The notes under the pieces were generated by a model that did not search any database, was not told where the DNA came from, and saw nothing but the letters and a program-made list of their open reading frames with translations. The position numbers and the translations under genes were made by a program. Below, in pieces: positions 16,980 to 23,562 of a DNA stretch of 64,000 nucleotides. The DNA comes from Bacillota bacterium. GTDB taxonomy: Bacteria; Bacillota; Clostridia; Christensenellales; Aristaeellaceae. Location: positions 91,977 to 155,976 of the forward strand of contig JAFADG010000026.1 in assembly GCA_023425025.1 (NCBI GenBank). Reading direction: 5' to 3'. The stretch's first letter is position 1. Each line of letters starts with the position of its first letter.

Positions 16980-17336
16980 CTATATCTCGTCATCGTTAAT
17001 AAGCTTGATATATTCGTCAATTCTGTCCCTCTGTAAATAGATAAATCTGCGTGTTGTCTTCTTTGAACCGCTGTCTCTTTCTTCATGGGTCTTGATAAAC
17101 CCCAGCTTCTTAAGTTTCTGAAGATACTTGCTGACTGATGATACATCAATCCCCAAAGTATTTGCTAATGATTCGTTAGACGCAAAGCAGCCATTTTGTG
17201 AATTGTTGGACAGGCTGTCAACCAGGGACATCAGGAACAGCATCACATGATTAAATTGAAACTTTTCATCTTCAACCTGTTGTGTTCCAATAAGAGATAA
17301 CCATTCATAGTCTGTTTTCAGGAATTGTTTTTTCAT
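16980..17336 (-). CDS. Winged-helix HTH protein, candidate replication initiator
   Basis: 118 residues from ATG 17336, after GGAAGACT. The N-terminal region (MKKQFLKTDYEWLSLIGTQQ) precedes a helical segment and a winged helix with NESLANTLGIDVSSVSKYLQ as recognition helix and GSKKTTRRFIYLQRD as wing. It resembles the N-terminal DNA-binding domain of phage or plasmid replication initiators. The iteron array begins right after its stop. That stop is TAG; reading it as sense would extend the protein by about 50 residues through the iterons, crossing two more TAGs, before TAA. Confidence 0.6.
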   Translation of the reverse strand: MKKQFLKTDYEWLSLIGTQQVEDEKFQFNHVMLFLMSLVDSLSNNSQNGCFASNESLANTLGIDVSSVSKYLQKLKKLGFIKTHEERDSGSKKTTRRFIYLQRDRIDEYIKLINDDEI

Positions 17337-17455
17337 AAGTATCAGTCTTCCTTTCTTTTGTTGAAAACCATAAGATAAACATATAGTTTTTGATGCTAAA
17401 ATCGTTTGTACTAACTCCTTGGTGTGTTTGTTAGGGTGTGTTCTACAAGTCAAAA

Positions 17456-17653
17456 TCAATGCGATTTTTCCTTATTGCGGAATTCATCAACATAGTTCCT
17501 GAGTTCATCACCGCATGCGTAGTACCATACCAAACGAGCACTGCTTTGCACTTTTTCAGTCATGTCTTCCACTGGGTCAATACTTTTGTCATGTAGAAAC
17601 TGATGTAAAAATGGGTTAGATGTTTTGAAGTATCCAAATTTTCTGTCATCCAT
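17456..17653 (-). CDS. 65-residue phage early protein
   Basis: ATG 17653 follows AGAAAGGAG at good spacing. The product starts MDDRKFGYFKTSNPFLHQFL and ends with a charged tail NYVDEFRNKEKSH and TGA. No family recognised. It precedes the HTH initiator-like gene by about 120 bp and is probably in the same transcript. Confidence 0.55.
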   Translation of the reverse strand: MDDRKFGYFKTSNPFLHQFLHDKSIDPVEDMTEKVQSSARLVWYYACGDELRNYVDEFRNKEKSH

Positions 17654-18062
17654 TGTGCATTTCTCCTTTCTATCTTTCTTTTGTGGACATATATGATTAA
17701 GCCATTGAATGGAATGGCATTAATCCAAAAATGAAACTAATCTGTCATATGAAAATGACAGTGTCTGGTTATTGGGAATCCAGTTGACATGTAGGTATAA
17801 AGACTTCAAATGAAGCGTGAATCTGCAAATCTTCCCTGATACCAGTTAAGTTAATCACATTAGATGGGACAGGTGAAATTCTCATTACCTACCCAAGTTG
17901 GGGTATGAAACCGTGTTTTGTTAGTAAATTCGGAGATTGTTCCCTTAAAGGGATTTTTGCGAAAATGCTTGTTTTGCTAGGCACAGCAAGGGTTTGCGAG
18001 CTTTTTGACGGATACCACAAAATGTAGATATGTGGAAAAAGCTAGGAGAATCAAAGGTTTGA
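17654..18062. other. 409-bp prophage region without a recognisable gene
   Basis: No ORF with a credible ribosome site on either strand. Several short dyads are present, for example TGTCAT/ATGACA around 17743-17760 and TCCCTT/AAGGGA near 17940. It may hold a small RNA or regulatory DNA, but nothing specific can be named. Confidence 0.5.
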
Positions 18063-18374
18063 CTAACTTTGACTTTCAAAAACATCTGACTTCATTTTAG
18101 CAGACCTTCTTGCTCTCTGAGTAATCAGCTTTTGCTGTTTTCGATGCAATTCATAGCATTGATCGCACTTGGTTTTCGTCATGTTTCTAGCATCCACCTC
18201 AAACTTTGCTCCACAGTCCACGCACTTCACGATCTTTGCCCCAATCGGCTGGTATTCCTGACAAGCGGCACTGGTGCAATAGATTCTACTGGGATGATCC
18301 TTACTAAACCGTGCCCCACACCTAACGCAATACGCACTCCCTTCAGCCAGGTTCTTCTCAATATTCTGCCGCAC
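18063..18374 (-). CDS. Zinc-ribbon phage protein
   Basis: About 102 residues from GTG 18374, with GGAG 5 bp upstream. Two zinc modules are visible: YCVRCGARFSKDHPSRIYC with a later Cys, and CVDCGAKFEVDARNMTKTKC followed by DQC. The C-terminal tail is basic (HRKQQKLITQRARRSAK). This is typical of small phage zinc-finger proteins that bind DNA or RNA polymerase. The terminal codon is TAG; readthrough would add only five residues before TGA. Other in-frame upstream starts lack a ribosome site. Confidence 0.65.
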   Translation of the reverse strand: MRQNIEKNLAEGSAYCVRCGARFSKDHPSRIYCTSAACQEYQPIGAKIVKCVDCGAKFEVDARNMTKTKCDQCYELHRKQQKLITQRARRSAKMKSDVFESQS

Positions 18375-18507
18375 GATGTCTCCAAAGCATAGCCAGAAAA
18401 TATTTTGCCTACAGATGTCATTGCATAACAAAAAATACCATTATTTGTGGCAAATTATTCTATCATGAACATCGATATCATGTCAATAGGGAATTTGCAA
18501 AATCCAC

Positions 18508-18535
18508 AAAAAAAAGTGGAAGGTTTCCCTTCCAC
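18508..18535 (-). terminator. Strong intrinsic terminator
   Basis: An 8-bp stem GTGGAAGG / CCTTCCAC with a GAAA tetraloop (18516-18535) is followed on the minus strand by eight T. It closes the transcript of the gene at 18552-19100. Confidence 0.88.
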
Positions 18536-18551
18536 TATGTGCAATGTGAAT

Positions 18552-19100
18552 TCAATTCAGGTATTGCTTTATAGCCAACGACAATCCCTCAATTTCTTTT
18601 TCACCCAATATGGAATTGAAAAACGCATATTCTGGTTCAATCTTGTTTTCATAAAAAAGCCTTGCATTTATAAAAATTTCATTCCATGTTGCCGTTTCGC
18701 TATCGTCAACGGGGTTTTCCTTGCCATCCTCGACGATGAAAAAGGAAGGTTTATAATGCTTATCACAGTCGGATGCATATTTAAGCAGTTCAGCTTTTTC
18801 TTCTGCTGAATGGATATGCGGCTGTATCTCAACCTGAACAGCAACAGAAGGAGAAGCCTCATCAGTTTTCACCCATAGAAACATACGGGTTTTTGTAGAA
18901 TCTTCAACAGGTGTGTATTCAGAATTATCAGCCACATAGCTTCCCAGGTCAGCAAACAATTCCTGTGCATTTCCAGGCACATAGGGGATAACCAAATAAA
19001 CATCCTCCATGTGTGAATGGGCAAAATTCAAATTGGAAAACTGGATAGGAGCGTTGAACAGTTTTAAAGGCATGTCTCCGCGTATTTCTTCAATCTTCAT
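18552..19100 (-). CDS. Prophage protein of unknown function with its own promoter and terminator
   Basis: 182 residues from ATG 19100, preceded by GGAGG. Soluble, acidic, mixed alpha/beta: begins MKIEEIRGDMPLKLFNAPIQ, then DVYLVIPYVPGNAQELFADL, then WVKTDEASPSVAVQVEIQPH, ending IEGLSLAIKQYLN. No family recognised. It is monocistronic: a consensus-like promoter with a palindrome lies upstream and a strong terminator follows. Such isolated units in a prophage are often expressed in the lysogen. No HTH is visible, so there is no support for calling it the repressor. Confidence 0.65.
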   Translation of the reverse strand: MKIEEIRGDMPLKLFNAPIQFSNLNFAHSHMEDVYLVIPYVPGNAQELFADLGSYVADNSEYTPVEDSTKTRMFLWVKTDEASPSVAVQVEIQPHIHSAEEKAELLKYASDCDKHYKPSFFIVEDGKENPVDDSETATWNEIFINARLFYENKIEPEYAFFNSILGEKEIEGLSLAIKQYLN

Positions 19101-19125
19101 GGTTCATCCTCCGTAATAATGATGT

Positions 19126-19178
19126 TAAGGCAATGCCTTACAATGGATAGTGTATACTATTATTTGGCACTTTGTCAA
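19126..19178 (-). promoter_or_regulatory. Promoter plus palindromic operator
   Basis: Minus strand: -35 TTGACA (19173-19178), 16-bp spacer, -10 TATACA (19151-19156). A perfect 15-bp palindrome, TAAGGCAATGCCTTA (19126-19140), lies at about the start of transcription, a repressor-type position. Confidence 0.7.
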
Positions 19179-19343
19179 TATATTTTTGTATATTAATCAT
19201 ATATTTTAATCTATATTTTTGTATTGTATTCATCAATAGAATTTAGTAATAGCAATACATGAAATACATCTGCAATATAAAACCCTGCCATCTCTGACAG
19301 AGTAAAGTGGTATAAACGCTTAAAACGCATTCTATGGTCATTT

Positions 19344-20024
19344 CTATTTAATATCTGGGTCAATTCTTTTACTTATTTCTTCTCCCGCTGCTTTCAACTT
19401 CTCAGACGCACTATCATAACTGCTTTGCATTTTATCAATTAGTGCATCTATATTTTCTTCCTTTTCAAGTGATTTGACGCACTGAAAGGAATCCATGAAA
19501 AATTCCCTATATTTACTTAAACAGTCATTACATACTTCAATTATCTCTTTATTAAGATAAACCGAATAAGACATAATTAACGCATTTAGCCTTCCAAGTA
19601 TCTCCATGTTTTTAAAAAGGTCCGGCTTGAGTAATTCAATATTTTTGCCTTTTTCTACAGCTACATTATTAATTTCAATAGGTAAACCACTATTTACAAA
19701 TGTTACAGACACAAAGACCAACATAGATTTCTCCGTTAGTTCTTGAGGCATAGTTCCAAATTTCTCATAAAACTCATACTGCTTCTGAATGCGTAAATCA
19801 AACGCCTTACTTCGTCTTGTTATCTTTTCAGACAGCGTCTGTGATAACTCATCTGCTTTAGCTTGCATTTCTGCCTGTATCTTTGCCTGATACTTAGTTT
19901 TCCATCTGAATGTAATAAGGCCAGCTATACCACCAGCTATACTAGTTAGCCAGCCAAGGGATATTAAAAGAGTGTCTAGCATCGTACCTAATGCTTCATT
20001 CTGCGGTAAAAGTTCCTTAAACAT
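19344..20024 (-). CDS. Membrane-anchored coiled-coil protein, third gene of the cargo operon
   Basis: 226 residues from ATG 20024, preceded by AAGGAG. A short outer N terminus, one transmembrane helix (TLLISLGWLTSIAGGIAGLI), then a coiled coil (AKIQAEMQAKADELSQTL) and a helical cytoplasmic domain with FDLRIQKQYEFYEKFGTMPQ. No known family. It follows the 202-residue membrane protein by 34 bp on the same strand. It ends in TAG, so it belongs to the standard-code set. The membrane anchor and cytoplasmic helical part would suit a sensor or effector, but no catalytic motif is seen. Confidence 0.65.
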   Translation of the reverse strand: MFKELLPQNEALGTMLDTLLISLGWLTSIAGGIAGLITFRWKTKYQAKIQAEMQAKADELSQTLSEKITRRSKAFDLRIQKQYEFYEKFGTMPQELTEKSMLVFVSVTFVNSGLPIEINNVAVEKGKNIELLKPDLFKNMEILGRLNALIMSYSVYLNKEIIEVCNDCLSKYREFFMDSFQCVKSLEKEENIDALIDKMQSSYDSASEKLKAAGEEISKRIDPDIK

Positions 20025-20058
20025 ATCTGCTGTCTCCTTCCATCATGCTGGGATTGTG

Positions 20059-20667
20059 CTATTTGATTCGTGAGATTTCTTCAAGGTGCTTCATTATATC
20101 TTTCTCAATATCCTCAATGATATTTTCAGTGATTTCAGTTAACAACATCACAACGTCATTAATTTTCTCATTGAGTTCATCTCTATCAGTATCATCATCC
20201 GCTTTTTGAATAAACACTAAATCGAGTAGAGACATCCCCATTTTATGGGACAATTCTAGCATTTTTTCCGCTATATTCGGATTGACAAATATACTTGTCC
20301 TTCTATTCACATCATGCACTGTATGAATTATCCCTCTATATGCGTCAAGACTTTTGATATCGATAGGTATCGTTATGGGGATACTTTGTGATGCTGTTTC
20401 CATTACTGTTTCACATACCTGGGTATCTGCACTGCGTATGACATCAAGAATTTCGTTGTAGCAAGCCAATTCCTTGTCGAGCAAAATTTCGTATGCCCTT
20501 GTCTTGTGCATTAACTTATGTTCAATCCGCTTTCTGCGATACCAGACAAAAAAGGCAACAGTCCCACCAACTAGCGTCAACAGAGGTAGTACAACATCCC
20601 TTGCAATGACTACCCAAAGCGGTGTACCGTCTGATATCGTTTGCTGAAAGAACTGCTGCATACTCAT
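20059..20667 (-). CDS. Membrane-anchored helical protein, second gene of the cargo operon
   Basis: 202 residues. ATG 20667 overlaps the TGA of the upstream gene (ATGA), so translation is coupled. The N terminus (about 15 residues) is followed by one transmembrane helix (VVLPLLTLVGGTVAFFVWY), the basic stop-transfer RRKRIEHKLMHKTRAYEILL, and a helical cytoplasmic part ending in acidic coiled segments. It resembles the third gene in topology though not in sequence. Ends TAG. No recognised family. Together the three genes look like a small membrane-associated module. Confidence 0.65.
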   Translation of the reverse strand: MSMQQFFQQTISDGTPLWVVIARDVVLPLLTLVGGTVAFFVWYRRKRIEHKLMHKTRAYEILLDKELACYNEILDVIRSADTQVCETVMETASQSIPITIPIDIKSLDAYRGIIHTVHDVNRRTSIFVNPNIAEKMLELSHKMGMSLLDLVFIQKADDDTDRDELNEKINDVVMLLTEITENIIEDIEKDIMKHLEEISRIK

Positions 20668-21086
20668 TCCCCTTTAGCATCCAAATAGGCTAAATCTGCT
20701 TTATAAAGAAAGACTTCCATATTAGGGCTTGATACGTCAATAGGTTTCTTCTCAAATACATCCTTACACCTTATAGATGCTTCTATCATCATCCTGCTAG
20801 ATGCGCTGCCATCATAACAACCATCACATTTACCTAAAATGTAGACATACTCCTTGATTGGTAGAGTGCCATACCCACTAATCTTTTCCTTCACATAATC
20901 AAAGAAAAAAACATAAAAACATGAAGCGTTTTTTTCTGTAATAGGTATACATACTTTAAGACTCCCATCATCATTCTGTAGGAGTAGACATGTTTCATCC
21001 TTAAGTATGATTTCCTGAACACCAACATTAAAGAATCGGTCAAAATAGAGTTTCTTATTAAGTGCATCAAGTTGAATCAGCTTCAT
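20664..21086 (-). CDS. Soluble protein, first gene of the cargo operon
   Basis: 140 residues from ATG 21086, 7 bp after AGGAGG. Alpha/beta without membrane segment: MKLIQLDALNKKLYFDRFFN, then ETCLLLQNDDGSLKVCIPIT, then YVYILGKCDGCYDGSASSRM. The CDGC pair could bind metal. No known family. A TATAAT box lies upstream and the stop overlaps the start of the next gene. Sited between integrase and the early genes, the usual place for cargo such as defence or exclusion genes. Confidence 0.6.
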   Translation of the reverse strand: MKLIQLDALNKKLYFDRFFNVGVQEIILKDETCLLLQNDDGSLKVCIPITEKNASCFYVFFFDYVKEKISGYGTLPIKEYVYILGKCDGCYDGSASSRMMIEASIRCKDVFEKKPIDVSSPNMEVFLYKADLAYLDAKGE

Positions 21087-21120
21087 AAAAAACACCTCCT
21101 TTCTTTTGTTGTCCATCCAT

Positions 21121-21126
21121 ATTATA
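21121..21126 (-). promoter_or_regulatory. -10 box of the cargo operon
   Basis: TATAAT on the minus strand within GTTATAATATG, about 35 bp upstream of the start codon. The -35 region is poor, so activation or an extended contact may be needed. Confidence 0.45.
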
Positions 21127-21164
21127 ACACATCTAAAAATTCCTTGCTTTTGGCATGAATAAAC

Positions 21165-21182
21165 CCTGCCAGCTACGGCAGG
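21165..21182 (-). terminator. Hairpin after the integrase gene
   Basis: The stem CCTGCC / GGCAGG with a 6-nt loop is followed on the minus strand by GTTTATT. It lies 11 bp after the integrase stop and before the cargo promoter. Confidence 0.5.
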
Positions 21183-21192
21183 ATTTATTGTT

Positions 21193-22113
21193 TTATAAGT
21201 TCATCAACGGCGAAGTCTTTTTTCCTTTTTCAACTATTTCTTCGTCCTGTATTCCTTCAAGGTATCGTTGCGTGATGCTAATGTTTTCATGCCCCATGAG
21301 ACGGCTTAATGTATACAGGTCACACCCGTTCCGTAATTGCATATGAGCAAACGTATGACGGCAAGTATGAGGGGAAACACGTACTTCCTTACGTACATCT
21401 ATAATCTTTGCAGTATCCTTCATGAACTTGCATACCGCTTCTTCCGTCAGCATGCGTCTATTTTTTGACGGAAACAAACATTCACATTCTTCTCCGGCCA
21501 GAAACATTTGCCGTGCGTTCAGGTATTTTATGAGTTGCTTCCCCAGGTAAGGTGTAATTGGTACAAGCCTTTCCTTATTCCCTTTGCCATAGATTAAGAT
21601 ACTATCCTGCTTTATTTGACACGGCTGCATGTTTGCCATTTCTGCCATACGTGCCCCTGTGTCAAACAGAAAAGCCATCACTGTTTTATTCCGTACAGAA
21701 AGAAAGTCCCTGCCACTAAAATAATCAAGATAACCCTTTACTTCTTTTTTATTGAATGAAATGATTTTCACCTTTGGCTGCTTCACATTCTTGATACGGA
21801 TGGTGAGAATATCAGATGTATATCCTTCCTCATGGATATAGCGAAAAAACACCTTAAAAGCTTTTAGCAAATCGTTGATGTATTGAGGTTTACATGTTTT
21901 CATTTTGCTTACGAGGAATTCTTTGATTATCTGGCTCGTAAAGCTTTCAATAGTATCAACTTGATATATTTCCTTAGCATACCGCAACAGAAAGCCAATT
22001 TGCTTTGAATAGTTGTCAATTGTCTTTGGGGAAAGCTTCCGAGCCTGCATTGAAAAGACAAATTCCCGTTTTAACCCTTCCATAAGTAAACCATGTTGTT
22101 TCTTCGCGGACAT
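21193..22113 (-). CDS. int: Tyrosine recombinase (phage integrase)
   Basis: 306 residues. The N-terminal SAM-like core-binding domain covers about 1-105 and the catalytic domain the rest. Catalytic residues visible: Arg155 (DTGARMAEM), Lys in YGKGNKERL, His249 and Arg252 (SPHTCRHTF), His275 (LMGHENI), nucleophile Tyr284 (TQRYLE). It lies inside the prophage, beside the right attachment repeat, and is oriented away from gapA. It catalyses integration into and excision from the gapA 3' end. GGGGG at the foot of a potential hairpin (AACCCC / GGGGTT) is the ribosome site, so translation may be structured. It has no internal TAG and ends TAA. Confidence 0.95.
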   Translation of the reverse strand: MSAKKQHGLLMEGLKREFVFSMQARKLSPKTIDNYSKQIGFLLRYAKEIYQVDTIESFTSQIIKEFLVSKMKTCKPQYINDLLKAFKVFFRYIHEEGYTSDILTIRIKNVKQPKVKIISFNKKEVKGYLDYFSGRDFLSVRNKTVMAFLFDTGARMAEMANMQPCQIKQDSILIYGKGNKERLVPITPYLGKQLIKYLNARQMFLAGEECECLFPSKNRRMLTEEAVCKFMKDTAKIIDVRKEVRVSPHTCRHTFAHMQLRNGCDLYTLSRLMGHENISITQRYLEGIQDEEIVEKGKKTSPLMNL

Positions 22114-22134
22114 AGAAAAACCCCCTTATACTGT

Positions 22135-22177
22135 TGTTACGAAATCAGTACAAAGGGGTTCTATCGTTGTCGTAACA
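22135..22177. promoter_or_regulatory. Integrase arm-type site pair, right end
   Basis: TGTTACG (22135-22141) and CGTAACA (22171-22177), an inverted pair spanning 43 bp and matching the left-end pair. It also overlaps the integrase leader, so bound integrase could repress its own gene. Confidence 0.55.
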
Positions 22178-22264
22178 GGAAGCGTATTTTGTGGATAACG
22201 GTTATTGATTCATATCAAACTCCCATTCCCTCAAAACCCGCACCCCATTGATTCACAAGGCTTT

Positions 22265-22334
22265 TTACTTCGCGTCCACCGTCGCCATGTGGTTGATGAG
22301 GTCAACAACCTTGTTGCTGTAGCCCCACTCGTTG
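22265..22334. repeat. Right attachment-site repeat within gapA
   Basis: The 70-bp partner of 5160-5229, one mismatch. It is the final coding part of gapA including the TAA, so gapA stays intact after integration because the phage supplies the same 3' end. Confidence 0.9.
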
Positions 22335-23290
22335 TCATACCAGGCAACCAGCTTCACGAAGGTGGGGGTGAGGCTGATACCGGCGGTGGCATCGAAGATG
22401 GAGGTGCGGGCGTCGTGGATGAAGTCGCTGGAAACAACGGCGTCCTCGGTGTAGCCGATGATGCCCTTCCATTGTTCGCTCTGCGAGGCTTCCTTCAAGG
22501 TCGCCTTGATCTCGTCCATGGAGGCGGGGGTCTTCAAATTGACGGTCAGGTCAACCACGGACACATCGGCGGTGGGCACGCGGAAGGACATGCCGGTGAG
22601 CTTGCCCTTTAATTCGGGGATCACCACGCCCACGGCCTTGGCAGCGCCGGTGGAGGAGGGGATGATGTTGAAAGCCGCGCCGCGGCCGCCGCGCCAGTCT
22701 TTGCTGGAGGGGCCGTCAACGGTCTTCTGGGTGGCGGTGGTGGCGTGCACGGTGGTCATGAGGCCGTCGGCGATGCCGTACTTGTCATTGATGACCTTGG
22801 CCAAGGGGGCCAAGCAGTTGGTGGTGCAGGACGCGTTGGAAACAACGGTCATGTCCTTGGTGTACTTTTCGTGGTTGACGCCCATTACGAACATGGGGGT
22901 TTCCTTGTCCTTGGCGGGAGCGGTGATAACAACCTTCTTGGCGCCGCCCGCAAAGTGGGAGGAAGCGCCTTCCTGAGAGGTGAACACGCCGGTGGCTTCG
23001 GCAATGTATTCGGCGCCGGCGGAAGCCCAGGCGATTTCCTTGGGATCCCTGCAGGCGAAGACCTTGATCTTTTTGCCGTCCACGATCAGGGAGTTGGTCT
23101 CGTGATCCACGCTGATGGTGCCCTTGTACTGGCCGTGCACGGTGTCATACTGCAGCATATAAACCATGTAATCCAGATCGATGAACGGATCGTTGATGGC
23201 AACGACATCCACCTTTTTGTTTTCCATGGCAGCACGGAAAACCAAACGGCCGATGCGGCCGAATCCGTTGATACCTACTTTCGCAGCCAT
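22265..23290 (-). CDS. gapA: Glyceraldehyde-3-phosphate dehydrogenase
   Basis: 341 residues from ATG 23290, 8 bp after AGGAGG. NAD-binding start KVGINGFGRIGRLVFRA; catalytic Cys155 in SNASCTTNCL; C-terminal WYDNEWGYSNKVVDLI. It oxidises glyceraldehyde-3-phosphate with NAD and phosphate in glycolysis, in the cytoplasm. The promoter has a TTGCAA -35 and a TACAAT -10. The 3' end is the prophage attachment site: the sequence remains whole, but the native terminator now lies at the far end of the prophage, so read-through could enter the integrase region. Confidence 0.97.
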   Translation of the reverse strand: MAAKVGINGFGRIGRLVFRAAMENKKVDVVAINDPFIDLDYMVYMLQYDTVHGQYKGTISVDHETNSLIVDGKKIKVFACRDPKEIAWASAGAEYIAEATGVFTSQEGASSHFAGGAKKVVITAPAKDKETPMFVMGVNHEKYTKDMTVVSNASCTTNCLAPLAKVINDKYGIADGLMTTVHATTATQKTVDGPSSKDWRGGRGAAFNIIPSSTGAAKAVGVVIPELKGKLTGMSFRVPTADVSVVDLTVNLKTPASMDEIKATLKEASQSEQWKGIIGYTEDAVVSSDFIHDARTSIFDATAGISLTPTFVKLVAWYDNEWGYSNKVVDLINHMATVDAK

Positions 23291-23327
23291 TGTATTACCT
23301 CCTACATATTGCTTGGCCCCAACCAAG

Positions 23328-23356
23328 ATTGTACAAAAGTTTCCCTGTTTTTGCAA
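23328..23356 (-). promoter_or_regulatory. gapA promoter
   Basis: Minus strand -35 TTGCAA (23351-23356), 17 bp, -10 TACAAT (23328-23333), about 40 bp before the start codon. Confidence 0.7.
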
Positions 23357-23446
23357 GAGCCAAACCTTGTTTTCCAAGGCTTTTTCACGAAGGATTGTTA
23401 AAAAAATCGCAAAATAGGACTACGCTTCTAGAAAAATGAGACTTCG

Positions 23447-23505
23447 CGCCTGCGGGCGTGACCAAAGGGCTTTCCGGTCGCCCTTTGGAAACCTTCGGAT
23501 TTTTG
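23447..23505 (-). repeat. Core copy of the MITE-like repeat upstream of gapA
   Basis: Inverted relative to 54550-54610 and nearly identical in the core: ACCAAAGGGCTTTCC, then CGCCCTTTGGAAACCTTCGG. It lacks the terminal inverted repeats of the full element. It lies between the gapA promoter and the aminopeptidase stop. Confidence 0.7.
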
Positions 23506-23562
23506 CAAGAGAACAACATATCCATTTGCAAAAAAATCGGGAAGTCCTTGCAAGGAGCGGCA

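Larger units (their letters stand above)
5160..22334 (-). mobile_element. Prophage with UAG-recoded late genes, integrated in gapA
   Basis: An AT-rich block of about 17 kb bounded by a 70-bp near-identical direct repeat of the gapA 3' end, with a tyrosine integrase beside the right repeat. All genes are on the minus strand. The order is integrase, three-gene cargo operon, early genes, candidate origin, nuclease-like gene, CUA-anticodon tRNA, moron, then terS, terL, portal, MuF, scaffold, capsid, connectors, tail protein, tail chaperone, fibre remnant, XkdW-like, XkdX-like, holin-like. This is a siphovirus-type order with the tape measure-to-fibre block missing. Eleven late genes contain in-frame TAG. 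No repressor or endolysin is visible, so it is probably unable to form particles on its own. Confidence 0.93.

Noticed and set aside
18063..18374. Zinc-ribbon gene as a further UAG-recoded gene
   Set aside because: Its TAG is terminal after a complete domain and readthrough adds only five residues, so it is better taken as a true stop.
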